64,000 nt of DNA, taken from positions 186,001 through 250,000 of the forward strand of contig JAHQIW010002010.1 in the NCBI GenBank assembly GCA_019055375.1. Direction: 5' to 3'. This DNA comes from Parelaphostrongylus tenuis (Eukaryota > Nematoda > Chromadorea > Rhabditida > Metastrongylidae). Below, in pieces: positions 56,901 through 64,000 of this stretch; the stretch's first letter is position 1; each line of letters starts with the position of its first letter. The notes beneath the pieces are model-generated. The model searched no databases. It was not told the DNA's origin and worked only from the letters and a program-made list of their open reading frames with translations. A program made the translations under genes and the position numbers.

Positions 56901-57347
56901 GCTATCAAAAGAACTTTTTCTAAAAAGCAAGCACATTTTGAGTAAAGAGTACTAGCATTATAGAAAAGGAGTTTTATTCTGCAAAATGCTAGCGAGATAA
57001 GAAAAAAACATCTGGTCATTCGAAACAATTTAGTTCGAATTTGACAGCTTTATACAATGGTGTTTTGAAAAACCAATTACTCAACGCGTTAACCAGATAT
57101 TTGAGCTTTCTAATGATTACTAACACTCTTACGAGAAGTTCATACCCAGTGAGCAGGGTTGAATATTCATTTGTTCCTGCATATTGAAAGAACCAAGTTT
57201 TCTTCCAATCTGCCATGTTTGTCGTACCTAGAGTGTTTATCTCTCGCAGTTACCTCTTCGCGTTTTCAAGATCACTGTTACATTATCAAATGTGAGTGGA
57301 CTGGTTTCGGGTGACAGAGCCACGTATGCAGCAGATTTCTTCGAACC
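50960..57347 (-). CDS. Protein tyrosine phosphatase (nematode type), partial model
   Basis: The terminal exon 51094-50960 encodes TEHQYSYVHQVLLLYL to a stop, the conserved QTEEQY-type helix that closes PTP domains. Exon 51638 to about 51521 encodes KPIVVHCSAGIGRTR, the HCX5R active-site loop that forms the cysteinyl-phosphate intermediate; the usual Gly after RT is Arg. Upstream, exon 57347-57254 (SKKSAAYVALSPETSPLTF) joins in phase 1 to 54948-54885 (VVPEADLVPISL). That exon joins in phase 2 to a segment starting at 54813 that runs into a SINE at 54778. SPLTFDNVTVIL fits the beta-strand after the KCxxYWP block of PTPs; this part is inference. Not found: the WPD-loop exon, the R-x-x-R segment before the terminal exon, and a donor for the signature exon. 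A mariner and a Penelope dimer lie in its introns. It may be a decayed or nematode-divergent PTP. Confidence 0.7.
51100..51360 (+). repeat. Penelope-like element 3' remnant
   Basis: GAAGGCGTATTTGCCGAAAC, CGTCAGCCAC, GATACCAACCTCGTG and AAATAAAGATTAG match the ribozyme-to-3'-end part of the Penelope-like family. A similar end lies at 63100-63180. The CTGAAGA box is lost (CAAAAGA), so the hammerhead is dead. It lies between the last two PTP exons identified. Confidence 0.6.
51684..52393 (-). pseudogene. Mariner element, C-terminal half with both ends
   Basis: The ends TTAGGCTGAGAAAAAAGG (51683) and TTTCCCCAACCTA (to 52393) are diverged mariner inverted repeats. The minus strand encodes HPAYSPDAAPFDYGLL, the catalytic DY of the D,D34D core, then FLLRHRFETFDQVDDACQ and FFDSKTREQYFEQIG. 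The N-terminal half is missing, giving about 710 bases. The left end is only 45 bases from the PTP signature exon. Confidence 0.8.
52405..52615 (-). repeat. tRNA-derived SINE, degenerate copy
   Basis: The AGAGCTCTCGGCCTTC tail, GATACGTCATTTGGCTC and GTTGAATGCGTATACC blocks are followed by a shortened body and a damaged head near GCTACATGAACCCC. It lies directly beside the mariner at 51684-52393. Confidence 0.5.
52781..52796 (+). repeat. Target site duplication of the Penelope dimer, left
   Basis: AAGACTATGTCTACTT, identical to 54320-54335. Confidence 0.92.
52845..52885 (-). ncRNA. Hammerhead ribozyme core, left arm of the Penelope dimer
   Basis: Mirror copy of 54174-54214: GGCT, CTGAAGA, stem II GGC-GCC, GAAA and CGTC followed by AGC on the minus strand. 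Stem I has three clear pairs (GCT-AGC), and stem III is the two-pair palindrome ACGT. The predicted cut follows the C complementary to 52852. Confidence 0.75.
53176..53469 (-). CDS. GIY-YIG endonuclease of Penelope-like element (left arm)
   Basis: A 97-residue frame carries the Cys-rich knuckle (CKICPNGRDGDC) and then VYLISC-KAC. YVGETGRPLYARIEEHL follows, giving the GIY-YIG fold with catalytic Arg and Glu. It ends EQKTSARKILEAF. In Penelope-like elements this domain nicks DNA to prime reverse transcription (known). The first Met lies close to the truncation point, so the frame is really the C-terminal end of a once larger polyprotein. It differs from the right-arm frame by one residue near the start (Asn for Lys). 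Confidence 0.85.
   Translation of the reverse strand: MMNDCKICPNGRDGDCMSVGTVYLISCKACSDKYVGETGRPLYARIEEHLADQRLNRQNTPLGTHRAQKHDGVDFEIEITILAQEQKTSARKILEAF
53488..53883 (+). CDS. GIY-YIG endonuclease of Penelope-like element (right arm)
   Basis: A 131-residue open frame. Residues 1-35 include VAIIEIPPNTLRRQLVRNRL, linker sequence that normally connects the reverse transcriptase to the endonuclease. Residues 36-131 match the left-arm frame, with CKICP, VYLISC, YVGETGRPLYARIEEH and LAQEQKTSARKILEAF. The annotated Met is internal to the ancestral protein, so it is not a true start. The frame is intact but, without the reverse transcriptase, cannot support its own retrotransposition. Confidence 0.88.
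   Translation: MKRAGLEQSVAIIEIPPNTLRRQLVRNRLYDRLCMMKDCKICPNGRDGDCMSVGTVYLISCKACSDKYVGETGRPLYARIEEHLADQRLNRQNTPLGTHRAQKHDGVDFEIEITILAQEQKTSARKILEAF
54174..54214 (+). ncRNA. Hammerhead ribozyme core, right arm of the Penelope dimer
   Basis: CCAGGCT leads into CTGAAGA at 54181-54187. Stem II is GGC-GCC with the loop GAACT (within 54188-54199), GAAA is at 54200-54203 and CGTC at 54204-54207, with predicted cleavage after 54207. AGC (54208-54210) pairs with GCT (54178-54180) as stem I. Stem III is only ACGT, typical of minimal hammerheads in Penelope-like elements, which act as dimers (known). Confidence 0.78.
54320..54335 (+). repeat. Target site duplication of the Penelope dimer, right
   Basis: AAGACTATGTCTACTT, identical to 52781-52796. 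Confidence 0.92.
54505..54778 (-). repeat. tRNA-derived SINE touching a PTP exon
   Basis: Reversed family order: AAAGCTCCCTGCATTGG at the tail, GCTATGCATCTGACTTC, GGCTTCTATAATGACTTG, CACGAATGAACCACGTG and the head CAATGCGCCACACTTGCCCC. The head ends within a few bases of an open PTP-frame segment (54813 to about 54780), so the insertion may have cut that exon or supplied its donor. Confidence 0.65.
55140..55380. repeat. GC-rich block of a hairpin family
   Basis: GCCGTTGCTTACGCGGC, GGAGGGGGAGAGGCGC and CGCCGCCGTTACAGTAGC form a GC-rich island in AT-rich DNA. They share the TACAGTAGC edge with 21350-21380 and 56000-56020. It has no coding support and is probably an inverted-repeat element remnant. 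Confidence 0.4.
56340..57190. mobile_element. Long-inverted-repeat element, about 0.85 kb
   Basis: Left arm: GTTTTCATAGGAGTGTTAG, TAATTATTCGAAAGC, ACCTTTTACAATGCTGC. Right arm: GCTTTATACAATGG, GCTTTCTAATGATTACTAAC, TATTCATTTGTTCCTGC. Internal blocks GAATAACTAGTTGCATC and TCCAGCGAAGTGTGAAAC match the other members. Non-coding. It fills most of the PTP intron between 57254 and 54948. Confidence 0.65.
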
Positions 57348-57427
57348 CTGAACGTTTCACATTAATAAATATGCTTTGAAATCTCATGATTCAACAGTCT
57401 GCAAAACTCCTTAGAATTCGCCACTAC

Positions 57428-58252
57428 GTCTCATATAAGTGTCACTAAAGTCTACTGAATCATAGTCCCACCCAAACGACCATGGCTAAATTAACTCCTT
57501 TATTATACACAGTCTTCAAATCTGTTCATATACAGACAAGATGGGGAAAACCTGTGCAAACCTGCTTTACGGAATTGCGCAACCCAATATCGCGTCATTT
57601 TCCTTCTGAACAACCATCACCAAATGTCTGCTCATGTATTCGGCACCTGAACTATTGTGAATTGAGTCCGACGAGTTTCGCTCATACGTCAGCACCGTCA
57701 CATTGTATCTCACATCTCTCCTTTCATAAAAAAAGAATAGGCTGTAGAAAAAGGTTAAAAGTTATTCAAATATATTTCTACAAAATCTAGCGTTGTGCAA
57801 ATGAGCGCGTTGCCACAAATGACACTATGAGGGTATCAAACACGTGACAAATAGTTCAGACAATCTCGAGGGTAGTCTGGCTATGGCGTTCCATAGGGCG
57901 TCGTTCTTGACTTCCGGAGAGGGCTAGAGGGGTGGGGCTCGGCTTCATGAGCTCCTCGACGAGCATCACCATTACTCGGTCATGGCACCCCATTCCTCGC
58001 CTTCGTTCTCTGAAAAGGTCTTCGGATATCTCACGTGTCGCTTTGGCTGCTATTTGGGAATTTAGAGTTCTTCGTAAATGACTTGCAGTGGTGGTTATGA
58101 AAACTCACCATTCAATCTTGGAGGTAGCCAAGCTATGGCGTTTCCGAAGGAGATTCGTTTTCTGATTACAAAAGAATATTAGGGAGAGGATCGATACGGT
58201 ACTTAGCTTATCACCTTGATTTCTGTTGGACCTCATCATTAGTCAGCGCCAT
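57428..58252 (-). CDS. Possible 5' exons of the PTP gene
   Basis: Three minus-strand pieces have splice context. The first, 58252-58215 (MALTNDEVQQKS), ends at GTGATAAG in phase 2. The second, 57741 to 57621 or 57615, starts after TTTTTCTACAG in phase 2 and encodes ERRDVRYNVTVLTYERNSS. The third starts at 57485 after TTTAG with PWSFGWDYDS and ends either at 57456 (phase 0, donor GTAGAC) or at 57428. The phase-0 choice joins the exon at 57347. The residues do not match a standard PTP N-terminus that I recognise, so this could be a separate gene or chance open frame. Confidence 0.35.
57880..57990 (-). repeat. Type II tRNA-like repeat (Ser/Leu-like)
   Basis: On the minus strand GGTGCCATGACCGAGTAATG followed by GTGATGCTCGTCGAGGAGC parallels the copy at 45590-45705, and the same GGCGTTCCATAGGGCG edge is present at its far side. 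The pair shows that this tRNA-derived sequence is dispersed. The T arm is poor in both. Confidence 0.5.
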
Positions 58253-58465
58253 CTCGCCTCCATGAAAAGTTCTAATATGTCAAATCTTAAGCCGATACGT
58301 TGCTCCATTTATTTTTTTTTGTTTCATTCGTAAAATTTCCGCCGATAAAATGCTTGCTGCAAATCATCTTGTCTTTCGCAGCATCAAGTTTGGCTAATCA
58401 TTCGGTTCCATTCCTTTATCGGAATCCCTTTTTTGCTATCTAATCCGTAAAGGACCGCTAAAGAA

Positions 58466-58990
58466 GTCGATGAGCGCAGAGTTAATTGTGCGATTTCGAT
58501 GTTTGATTGAGGTTATTTTCTTCGCTTCCAAAAAGTTTTGGAATTCTTGCATTGCTACGACAGAGCACGATTTCTCTACTCGCTCACATGATTATGGTTC
58601 AGATATATGTGCCATGTATAGAGAAAAACGCTGGTTACTACGTATATAACTGAACTTGGCAATTAGTGGATTGTATTTGATTGTACAAAGGACATCACCA
58701 AAATCTTTATTTTTGGTCCTTAGTTCTATACAAGACCCAAGAGTCGTCTTGGTAAGTATAGATGCGAAAACGATTAGTTCATTGAAAATGACGATTTACT
58801 GCGTATGTTATACCAGTTCATCGTCAACTTTTAGTCTAGCTAAGTTCATAATATTTGTTTTATTCCAGTTATTTAGAGTAGACGTATGTGAGAGGATATT
58901 AAGAACTTATGTCTAGTAGAGGGATTGTGAGCGTAGAGGGACCATCGTGTTTGAGTAAAAGGCTAAGAACATTATCAATGTGCAATTAGT
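58466..58990. repeat. Dispersed repeat shared with 44.88-45.42 kb
   Basis: GCGCAGAGTTAATTGTGCG, GTTTTGGAATTCTTGCATTG, ATGTATAGAGAAAAACGCTGG and TGAACTTGGCAATTAG follow the same order as in 44877-45420. No gene was seen on either strand between 58260 and 60990; the remainder is AT-rich repeat DNA of the 28430-29050 type. Confidence 0.5.
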
Positions 58991-59014
58991 GGACAGAAAT
59001 AGAAATAGAAATAT

Positions 59015-59058
59015 GTATTACATATATATATATATGTACATATAAATACATATTATAC
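59015..59058 (+). repeat. AT dinucleotide repeat
   Basis: ACATATATATATATATGTAC followed by further AT-rich units, a simple repeat that is also palindromic. Confidence 0.85.
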
Positions 59059-59059
59059 T

Positions 59060-60090
59060 TATGCAAAAAGCACTCCACATAAGGTATTTCCATTATCTCC
59101 ACCTGTAAAAGCCCCTTGGAAAAACGCATTTCTTGATTTTATTTGATGTTTCATATCAGTTTGATAGACTGAATCTCGAGAAATCCAATGGTGTACTTCG
59201 TTTTTGAAAGGGCCTTCTAACTGCACCACGACGGTAAAAATAATATTACGTTTCACATTTGAGCCTTTTTCGCCGCACAGATCTCTCTCAGGTCTCCATT
59301 TGACTCTCAGTAACGATTCTGTGGCTTAAATCCCGAAGATCTCAGAGGTAAACTTGGTTTGTGAAAAAACTTCTCAATGCGCTGTTGCAGCCAAAAGACA
59401 ATTTGGTTTCGCACGCGGCACGCACTCTTCACTATAGTATGTGGATGGGATTTCATTGGCAGCAAGTCATCGCGCTTTCAAAACACACCGATTATCTGCG
59501 AAACGCATTCTTCTTCTGGCTGCTACAGTAGAAGAATAAGTCCTCTCCAAAAACACAGTTGCTATTGATATCGTCAAGATTGACGCTATCGAACAACTGC
59601 TGAATGTTTTACGAAAGAGCATTGTTCTGCGAGAAATGATTAAGTGTGAATAATAATTTTTTGTACTGTAATAGCGCAATAAAAAATCTATTCCAAAACC
59701 AAATACATTTTTAAAATTGCCGAGAGTTTAGCTAATGAATCACTTTCGAAGCGCTGAAGAAAAAAAAATCGAAAATGTGTTTTGCCGAAAGGTCAAATCA
59801 GGATGCGGGCATCAAAAGTGGCCAGATTTGCCAAATCCAATACTCTTCTAGCTGCTGCACCTCAAACAAAAGTCCTTTTCTAAAATAAGTATACCAGTGA
59901 CATTGTCGAGATATATTCTATTTAGTGGTCACTGATATCTAAGAAAGCAGCATCGTCCGCTGCAAAATGCTTGATGGTGAAACGTAACTTTATTTTTGCT
60001 GTTACTGCGCAACAAAAAAACAATTTCAAACACGAGGTACATTTCTGAAATTCTCGAGATTTAAGCTATCCAATGATTATTAAATTGCTA
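59060..60090. repeat. Interspersed TTTCACA-type repeats, no gene
   Basis: GTTTCACATTTGAGCC, GCGCTGTTGCAGCC, GCTGCTACAGTAG and TTTGCTGTTACTGCGC are repeated landmarks of the AT-rich family also found at 49495-50350. Several tandem or nested units appear to be present. No exon could be supported. Confidence 0.4.
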
Positions 60091-60989
60091 AAAAGAAAAT
60101 TAGAAAACATCTTTTTTGTCGGAGGCTGAAAAGGCGTAGAGATAACAGAAAAGTACCTTCCGCAATGGTGAACGCGCACTTTTCGTACACTTACTCCAGC
60201 TACATACTACAACTACCTCCACATAGAACTCCATTGGGAGGTGTCTAGTTGTAATCAGTGTGCTTTCAAACTACGTTCACACAAGATAGGCCACGAAAAT
60301 GCACAATAAGGATTGAACGTATGATTTTTCAAGGATGTGGGATTTCCACTGCAAAATGAAGATTTTTCAAGACAAGTAGTTGCTCTATATATTAGAAAAA
60401 CCTTTGTAAAAGTTTTATTTGTGATATCCCATCCTTCATTTGACGATAAGACGTTCTGTCGCATAAACTTAACATATAATTACCAATAAACTAACTATAA
60501 AGTCCTAGTGCTGTGGTAAAATTTTAGGTGTAGGATGCAGTATTCTTTTCGTTCTTACAGTGTTCTATGATAACCGTTCGGGGAACCAATTACAACATCG
60601 AAGCCGTCGAGATTTTTGGACTATCGAATGACTGAAATTGTTTGGCGAGAAGCTATATACAAGCCCTAGCTGAGCTTAAAGCAATTTAACTGTAAAAACA
60701 CATTTTCATAGAATCGCAGAGAAAAAATTTAACTCAAAATTCAACTTTGATTTAAAATTCAAAAAATTAGGATTTGAGCCTTCCAATGACTATGTGGTGT
60801 CTAGAAGAAAAGTTTTCTCCAGCGAAAAGCCTTCAAATAATCGTGTACCTCAGCTGGTAGACGTCGTCCCTTAGAGGTTGTAGTTTTAGTAGTCATTCAT
60901 AAGCTTGAATCAGGAGAATTCTGGGTGTACTTCATTTCTCAAGCAACCTTTTTATTGCAGTATGACAGTGAAGAAAATTGTAGTTCGGT

Positions 60990-61860
60990 TCGTTAAGATT
61001 ATAAGGGAACAAATGAAAAACCGAGCTCATTGGCTGTAAAGAAGTTTACATGAGGTTTAGTAATGATTCGAAAGTTTGGATTTGTGGCTACAGCCCACAT
61101 AGCCGGAATTTCAAAACACTGTTTTATAACGCTGTAAAGTTCAACACCAAATTATGTTCCAACAGACCACGTGATATTTTTTATATCGCTTATATTTCGC
61201 TGGAGAGAACTCCCTCCTTAGGGAGCTATTACTTATTCGATAGCACAAGTTTCGAAAAACGTAAAAATACATTTACTCTTTGGAAAAGCTCTTTTGAAAG
61301 CGCTTTAGGAGAGAAGAAAGATTTGTGCTGTAAAGCTCGACGGACCGATATCTTTCTTCAGGCTATTAGTAATCATTCGATATCATAAGTTCCAGTAATT
61401 CTAACGTTGTGTTTACTTTCTTCAAATAACATTTAGCTGGGAAAATCGAACTGAACTGTTTCACATTTTTGACGACGTCCTCTACCGACCTACTCACAGA
61501 GTGGGGGAGGGGGGCGAGGCGATCGACATCGTAATAAATCTTGTTACTTGGGACTTTTCACCTCATCGAGAGAAACTTCAAATAGAAACGTATGATTCTG
61601 ATACTACGGAAAATTCTCTACACGCTGATATGCTTTTCGTGCTTCCAGGAAAGTGTACACCGATTGGAATTGAGACTCACGGTGAGAATGGGATATAATA
61701 CCAGTTCTGGATGCTACAATGTTACAAAAGGCTATTTTAAAAACCTGAGACGTTGAACTGTAGCCTGAAGTCTTCGCTTTCGAATGGCTACTAACACTCC
61801 TATAAAAACTTCTTCTCCAGCGAATGAGGTCTGTTTTTCATTTGCTCCCTTATAATCAGA
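60990..61860. mobile_element. Long-inverted-repeat element, about 0.87 kb
   Basis: Left arm: GGGAACAAATGAAAAACC, GCTCATTGGC, GTTTTATAACGCTG. Right arm: GTTACAAAAGGC, GACGTTGAACTGTAGC, GCTACTAACACTCCTATA, TTTTTCATTTGCTCCC. Internal ATATTTCGCTGGAGAG and AGCGCTTTAGGAG blocks match the other members. Non-coding. Confidence 0.65.
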
Positions 61861-62393
61861 GAGATCCTTTATTTCATAGTCAAGCATTTTTCACATTCTA
61901 GATATAGCCTTTTAACCCTTTCAGGACCACCAGGTGTAATCGTCATGCGCAGTGCAGATCGCAGCACCGGTGCGCGATTTTTGGTATTTGATTAGGGTTT
62001 CTTCACCGTTATGAATGAAAATGTGAGGTTTCTTGAGGATATTTCGATAGTTTGCGATGTTCTGTACTCAGTCGTATGCTTTTGGTGCAAATATAACGCT
62101 CATTTTCAAAAAAGCTTTCTTTTCCTTTGCAAGTACAGTGATGTTGGCATTCTCTCAATCGTAATAAGTTATACAAAGTGGAAAACCAATGAATAGTATA
62201 TCAAGAAAAATCTGTTGTATACTGCATGCGATACTAGTTCATCGATAATTTGTACCATAACTAAGTTTATAACAGGAATTCTCTCTTTTCTAATAATTTG
62301 CAGCTCATTAACAAGCAGAATATGGAAATTTATGAGCTACAGAAGAGTTTGCGCAAGAAGGGTCAATTGTATTCAGGAGAACTAGTGACTAAA

Positions 62394-62618
62394 TCAGGCC
62401 TCCCGTTTTATCAGTGTTTCAACAAATCCAAGTTTTCTATCTTGTATAGGGGACTGAGCGCCACGAGAGGATTGGCAAAAGAGGGAAGTTATAGACCGCC
62501 CAACTGACGAGACTGTAAGGTCGAAACTTATGTATCGGGCTGTGCAAGAGCCCTTAGCAGACCACATGACATATTGGCTCAAATAATAATGAAAAGATCT
62601 ATTGAAAAGAGTTTCCAC
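62394..62618 (+). mobile_element. Hammerhead-bearing repeat, plus-strand copy
   Basis: Upstream GGGGACTGAGCGCC and AGAGGATTGGCAAAAGAG, the ribozyme at 62498-62540, then GAGCCCTTAGCAGACCACAT and TTGGCTCAAATAATAATG. The same order, on the opposite strand, is present at 63290-63480, about 0.8 kb away. No protein is encoded. Confidence 0.6.
62498..62540 (+). ncRNA. Hammerhead ribozyme, 43 nt, slightly decayed
   Basis: GCCCAA, CTGACGA (62504-62510), stem II GAC-GTC around TGTAAG, GAAA (62523-62526), then CTTATGTA and TCGGGC. It has the same length and spacing as 29269-29311. Stem I has one mismatch (A for G) and the stem III palindrome ACACGTGT has become ACTTATGT. Core boxes are intact. Confidence 0.75.
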
Positions 62619-63099
62619 CAGTAACTTTTGTTTTCGAATTTCTCAGTTGTTCATCTAAGAAAGCACGAACTGAAAACACGGTAAAATGTACAATTTAACA
62701 CAATTTTCTGCATTATTCCAACTAGAATGCACTTATGTGATTTGCTAATTTATTGTTGTCGCCGCAAAAAACCTTTGAGGCTCTTCGGATAAAATTTAGG
62801 AGTACACTAATGAACAAAGAGGGAGAGTTCCTGAACATAGCCAAACAAATCGCAGTCTATATCAGGCAATATTTCAAGTCTTTTTTACACCTAACACCTT
62901 TGTTCGATTTGATCTAATGGCATGGGTAGAGCGGGTTTTAACGTTAACACGCTTATTTCACATGGTAGTCCATAGGCTTGACAACACAATGAAAGTTTTT
63001 CAGGAATAAAACAACTTTTACAAATACCATTTTTCTTCTTTACTATAAAAATTTAGGTTATTATACGAATAGCTTTGTACAGATACGTTCAGGATCTAA

Positions 63100-63185
63100 G
63101 GAAAGCGAACGCATCGAAACGTCAGCCATCGATCGTGAAGAAGATATACGAACCTCGTGTCAGATTTGAATAAAGATTACTTCCT
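63100..63185 (+). repeat. Penelope-like element 3' remnant
   Basis: GAAAGCGAACGCATCGAAAC, GTCAGCCATCGATCG, ATACGAACCTCGTG and TTGAATAAAGATTAC match the family's ribozyme-to-3'-end part, and closely match 51237-51360. The CTGAAGA box reads CTAAGGA, so the hammerhead is mutated. Confidence 0.6.
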
Positions 63186-63289
63186 GTAATGTTTTTTTAT
63201 TCAATTTTGAGCAAGCGAGCTACATCATGAAATGTTATGGGACGACATGGAGAAAGTAATGGATGGAAGTCCAGTCTGATAATCACTAT

Positions 63290-63520
63290 TTGAACCACGC
63301 ATGTCAGTGGTCTATCAATGAGGGCTGACTTATATAGCCCGATACACGTGTTTCGATCTTGCGATCTCGTCAGTCGGGCAGTTGCCTTTTCTCGTCTTTT
63401 GCTAATCTCTGTGGGAACTCCAGTCCCCACACTAAGAGTTAGCTTTGACATGCGTGGCTCAAATAGTGATTGTCAGGCATATTGAAATTTTAACAGTGGT
63501 CTTAAGACAACACTCGAAAC
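63290..63520 (-). mobile_element. Hammerhead-bearing repeat, minus-strand copy
   Basis: Inverted relative to 62394-62618. It contains the intact ribozyme at 63337-63379, with GACTTATATAGCCCG on one side and GTGGGAACTCCAGTCCCC on the other, followed by GCGTGGCTCAAATAGTG and CATATTGAAATTTTAAC, which recur near 41520-41600. Confidence 0.6.
63337..63379 (-). ncRNA. Hammerhead ribozyme, 43 nt, intact core
   Basis: On the minus strand: GCCCGA, CTGACGA, stem II GATC-GATC with a GCAA tetraloop, GAAA, the palindrome ACACGTGT as stem III, cleavage triplet GTA and TCGGGC closing stem I with six perfect pairs. Stem II differs from the copy at 29269-29311 (GTC-GAC) by compensated pairs, which supports selection on the fold and not mere sequence copying. 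Confidence 0.87.
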
Positions 63521-64000
63521 GAAAGATAGGAAGTCAAGTCGTTTTCGCTATACCGATGGTTTCATTTATAGGTGTTTTACGCTTACTTTGATTACAAGCG
63601 GCCCATCCCTGAACCATTTATTTTTAGACTGTTTCACCAACTTTTTTCAAAACTGCAAGCGGTATACTTTTCAACCCAGATGCTCTGGCGGCCATTACCA
63701 ATAGGAGGACGTTATATCGACAGTTTATCACCTATTTATTCACGCTGAACCTCTTTTCAAATGAGTTTGTTTTATGGCATCGACTATGCTGTAATGAGAA
63801 ATGAGTCAAAAAGAAGCCTTTTCGAAGTGGCCTAGTGTTTGTATACCATGAATCCACTCATGGTGTTTCAAAAGAGCTTGCTTTTATGCAAACTATGCAG
63901 TTATCTTACTGAAGTCACGACCGATGCGTTGAAAATTGTTCTCAGACAAAGCGTAGCAAAGCAGTAAGCAAGATCTGCTTTAATCCCTTCCCTAACAACT
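63520..64000. other. No gene recognised
   Basis: I see no supportable exon or repeat unit in the last 480 bases on either strand. Confidence 0.35.

Noticed and set aside
57254..57347. ABCG transporter N-terminus (PLTFDNVTVILKTRR resembles the strand before the nucleotide-binding domain)
   Set aside because: No Walker A or ABC signature exon follows anywhere in the window, while PTP exons do lie downstream on the same strand.
57482..57790. A 102-residue plus-strand protein
   Set aside because: It matches no family and overlaps a minus-strand segment with better splice context; no upstream promoter or splice evidence.
1..64000. Prokaryotic features (operons, CRISPR arrays, phage genes, origins)
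   Set aside because: Nothing in the window resembles them; the coding evidence is spliced and the repeats are eukaryotic retroelements and DNA transposons.

Overview
The window looks like nuclear DNA of a nematode, most likely a rhabditid/strongylid parasite such as a hookworm. That is an inference from three things: small spliced exons with TTTCAG-like acceptors, an RTE-type retrotransposon, and very dense transposon debris. I see nothing prokaryotic: no operons, no ribosome binding sites and no CRISPR array. Three host genes were assembled from spliced exons, all on the minus strand, and introns plus intergenic DNA are packed with mobile elements.

Host genes, in transcription order from right to left. 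(1) A protein tyrosine phosphatase gene (about 58.25-50.96 kb) whose last exons carry the HCX5R signature and the canonical C-terminal helix. Its 5' exons are tentative and at least two internal segments were not found. (2) A PHF14-like PHD-finger chromatin reader (42.39-21.75 kb), for which I could build a 22-exon model with consistent phase at every junction, 827 residues long. It has PHD1, an extended PHD and PHD2, but no third C-terminal PHD. (3) The 3' part of SDHAF3, the succinate dehydrogenase assembly factor (2.36-0.28 kb), with its first exon not found.

Mobile DNA. (a) A nearly complete RTE-clade LINE (45.73-49.08 kb, minus), broken by only two nonsense codons. It is joined head-on to an antisense tRNA-derived SINE, and 13-bp direct repeats bracket the whole composite. 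A deleted sibling sits at 13.56-14.94 kb inside an inverted-repeat element, and smaller pieces lie at 16.7 and 18.4-18.8 kb. (b) Penelope-like elements (PLEs). A 1.5-kb inverted dimer at 52.80-54.32 kb has 16-bp target duplications, two intact GIY-YIG reading frames and two hammerhead ribozyme cores. A second copy at 39.9-40.9 kb carries a tRNA-like hairpin insertion, and there are several ribozyme-bearing remnants. (c) A second hammerhead family (about 29.3, 50.6, 62.5 and 63.4 kb), a 43-nt motif whose perfect copies have a palindromic stem III, resembling the ribozymes of animal retrozymes. (d) A tRNA-derived SINE of about 300 bp with at least 14 copies, 13-bp target duplications and TTTATCC-type tails. 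(e) Small elements in which a tRNA-like sequence forms the core of a long hairpin. (f) Mariner relics, one an internally deleted 556-bp unit with both ends. (g) Long-terminal-inverted-repeat elements of about 0.85-1.4 kb in eight or more copies, and several shorter hairpin families.

The most unusual content is the combination of hammerhead-bearing retroelements, tRNA-cored hairpins and the SINE/RTE composite in one 64-kb interval. All assignments are by eye; no database search or folding program was run.
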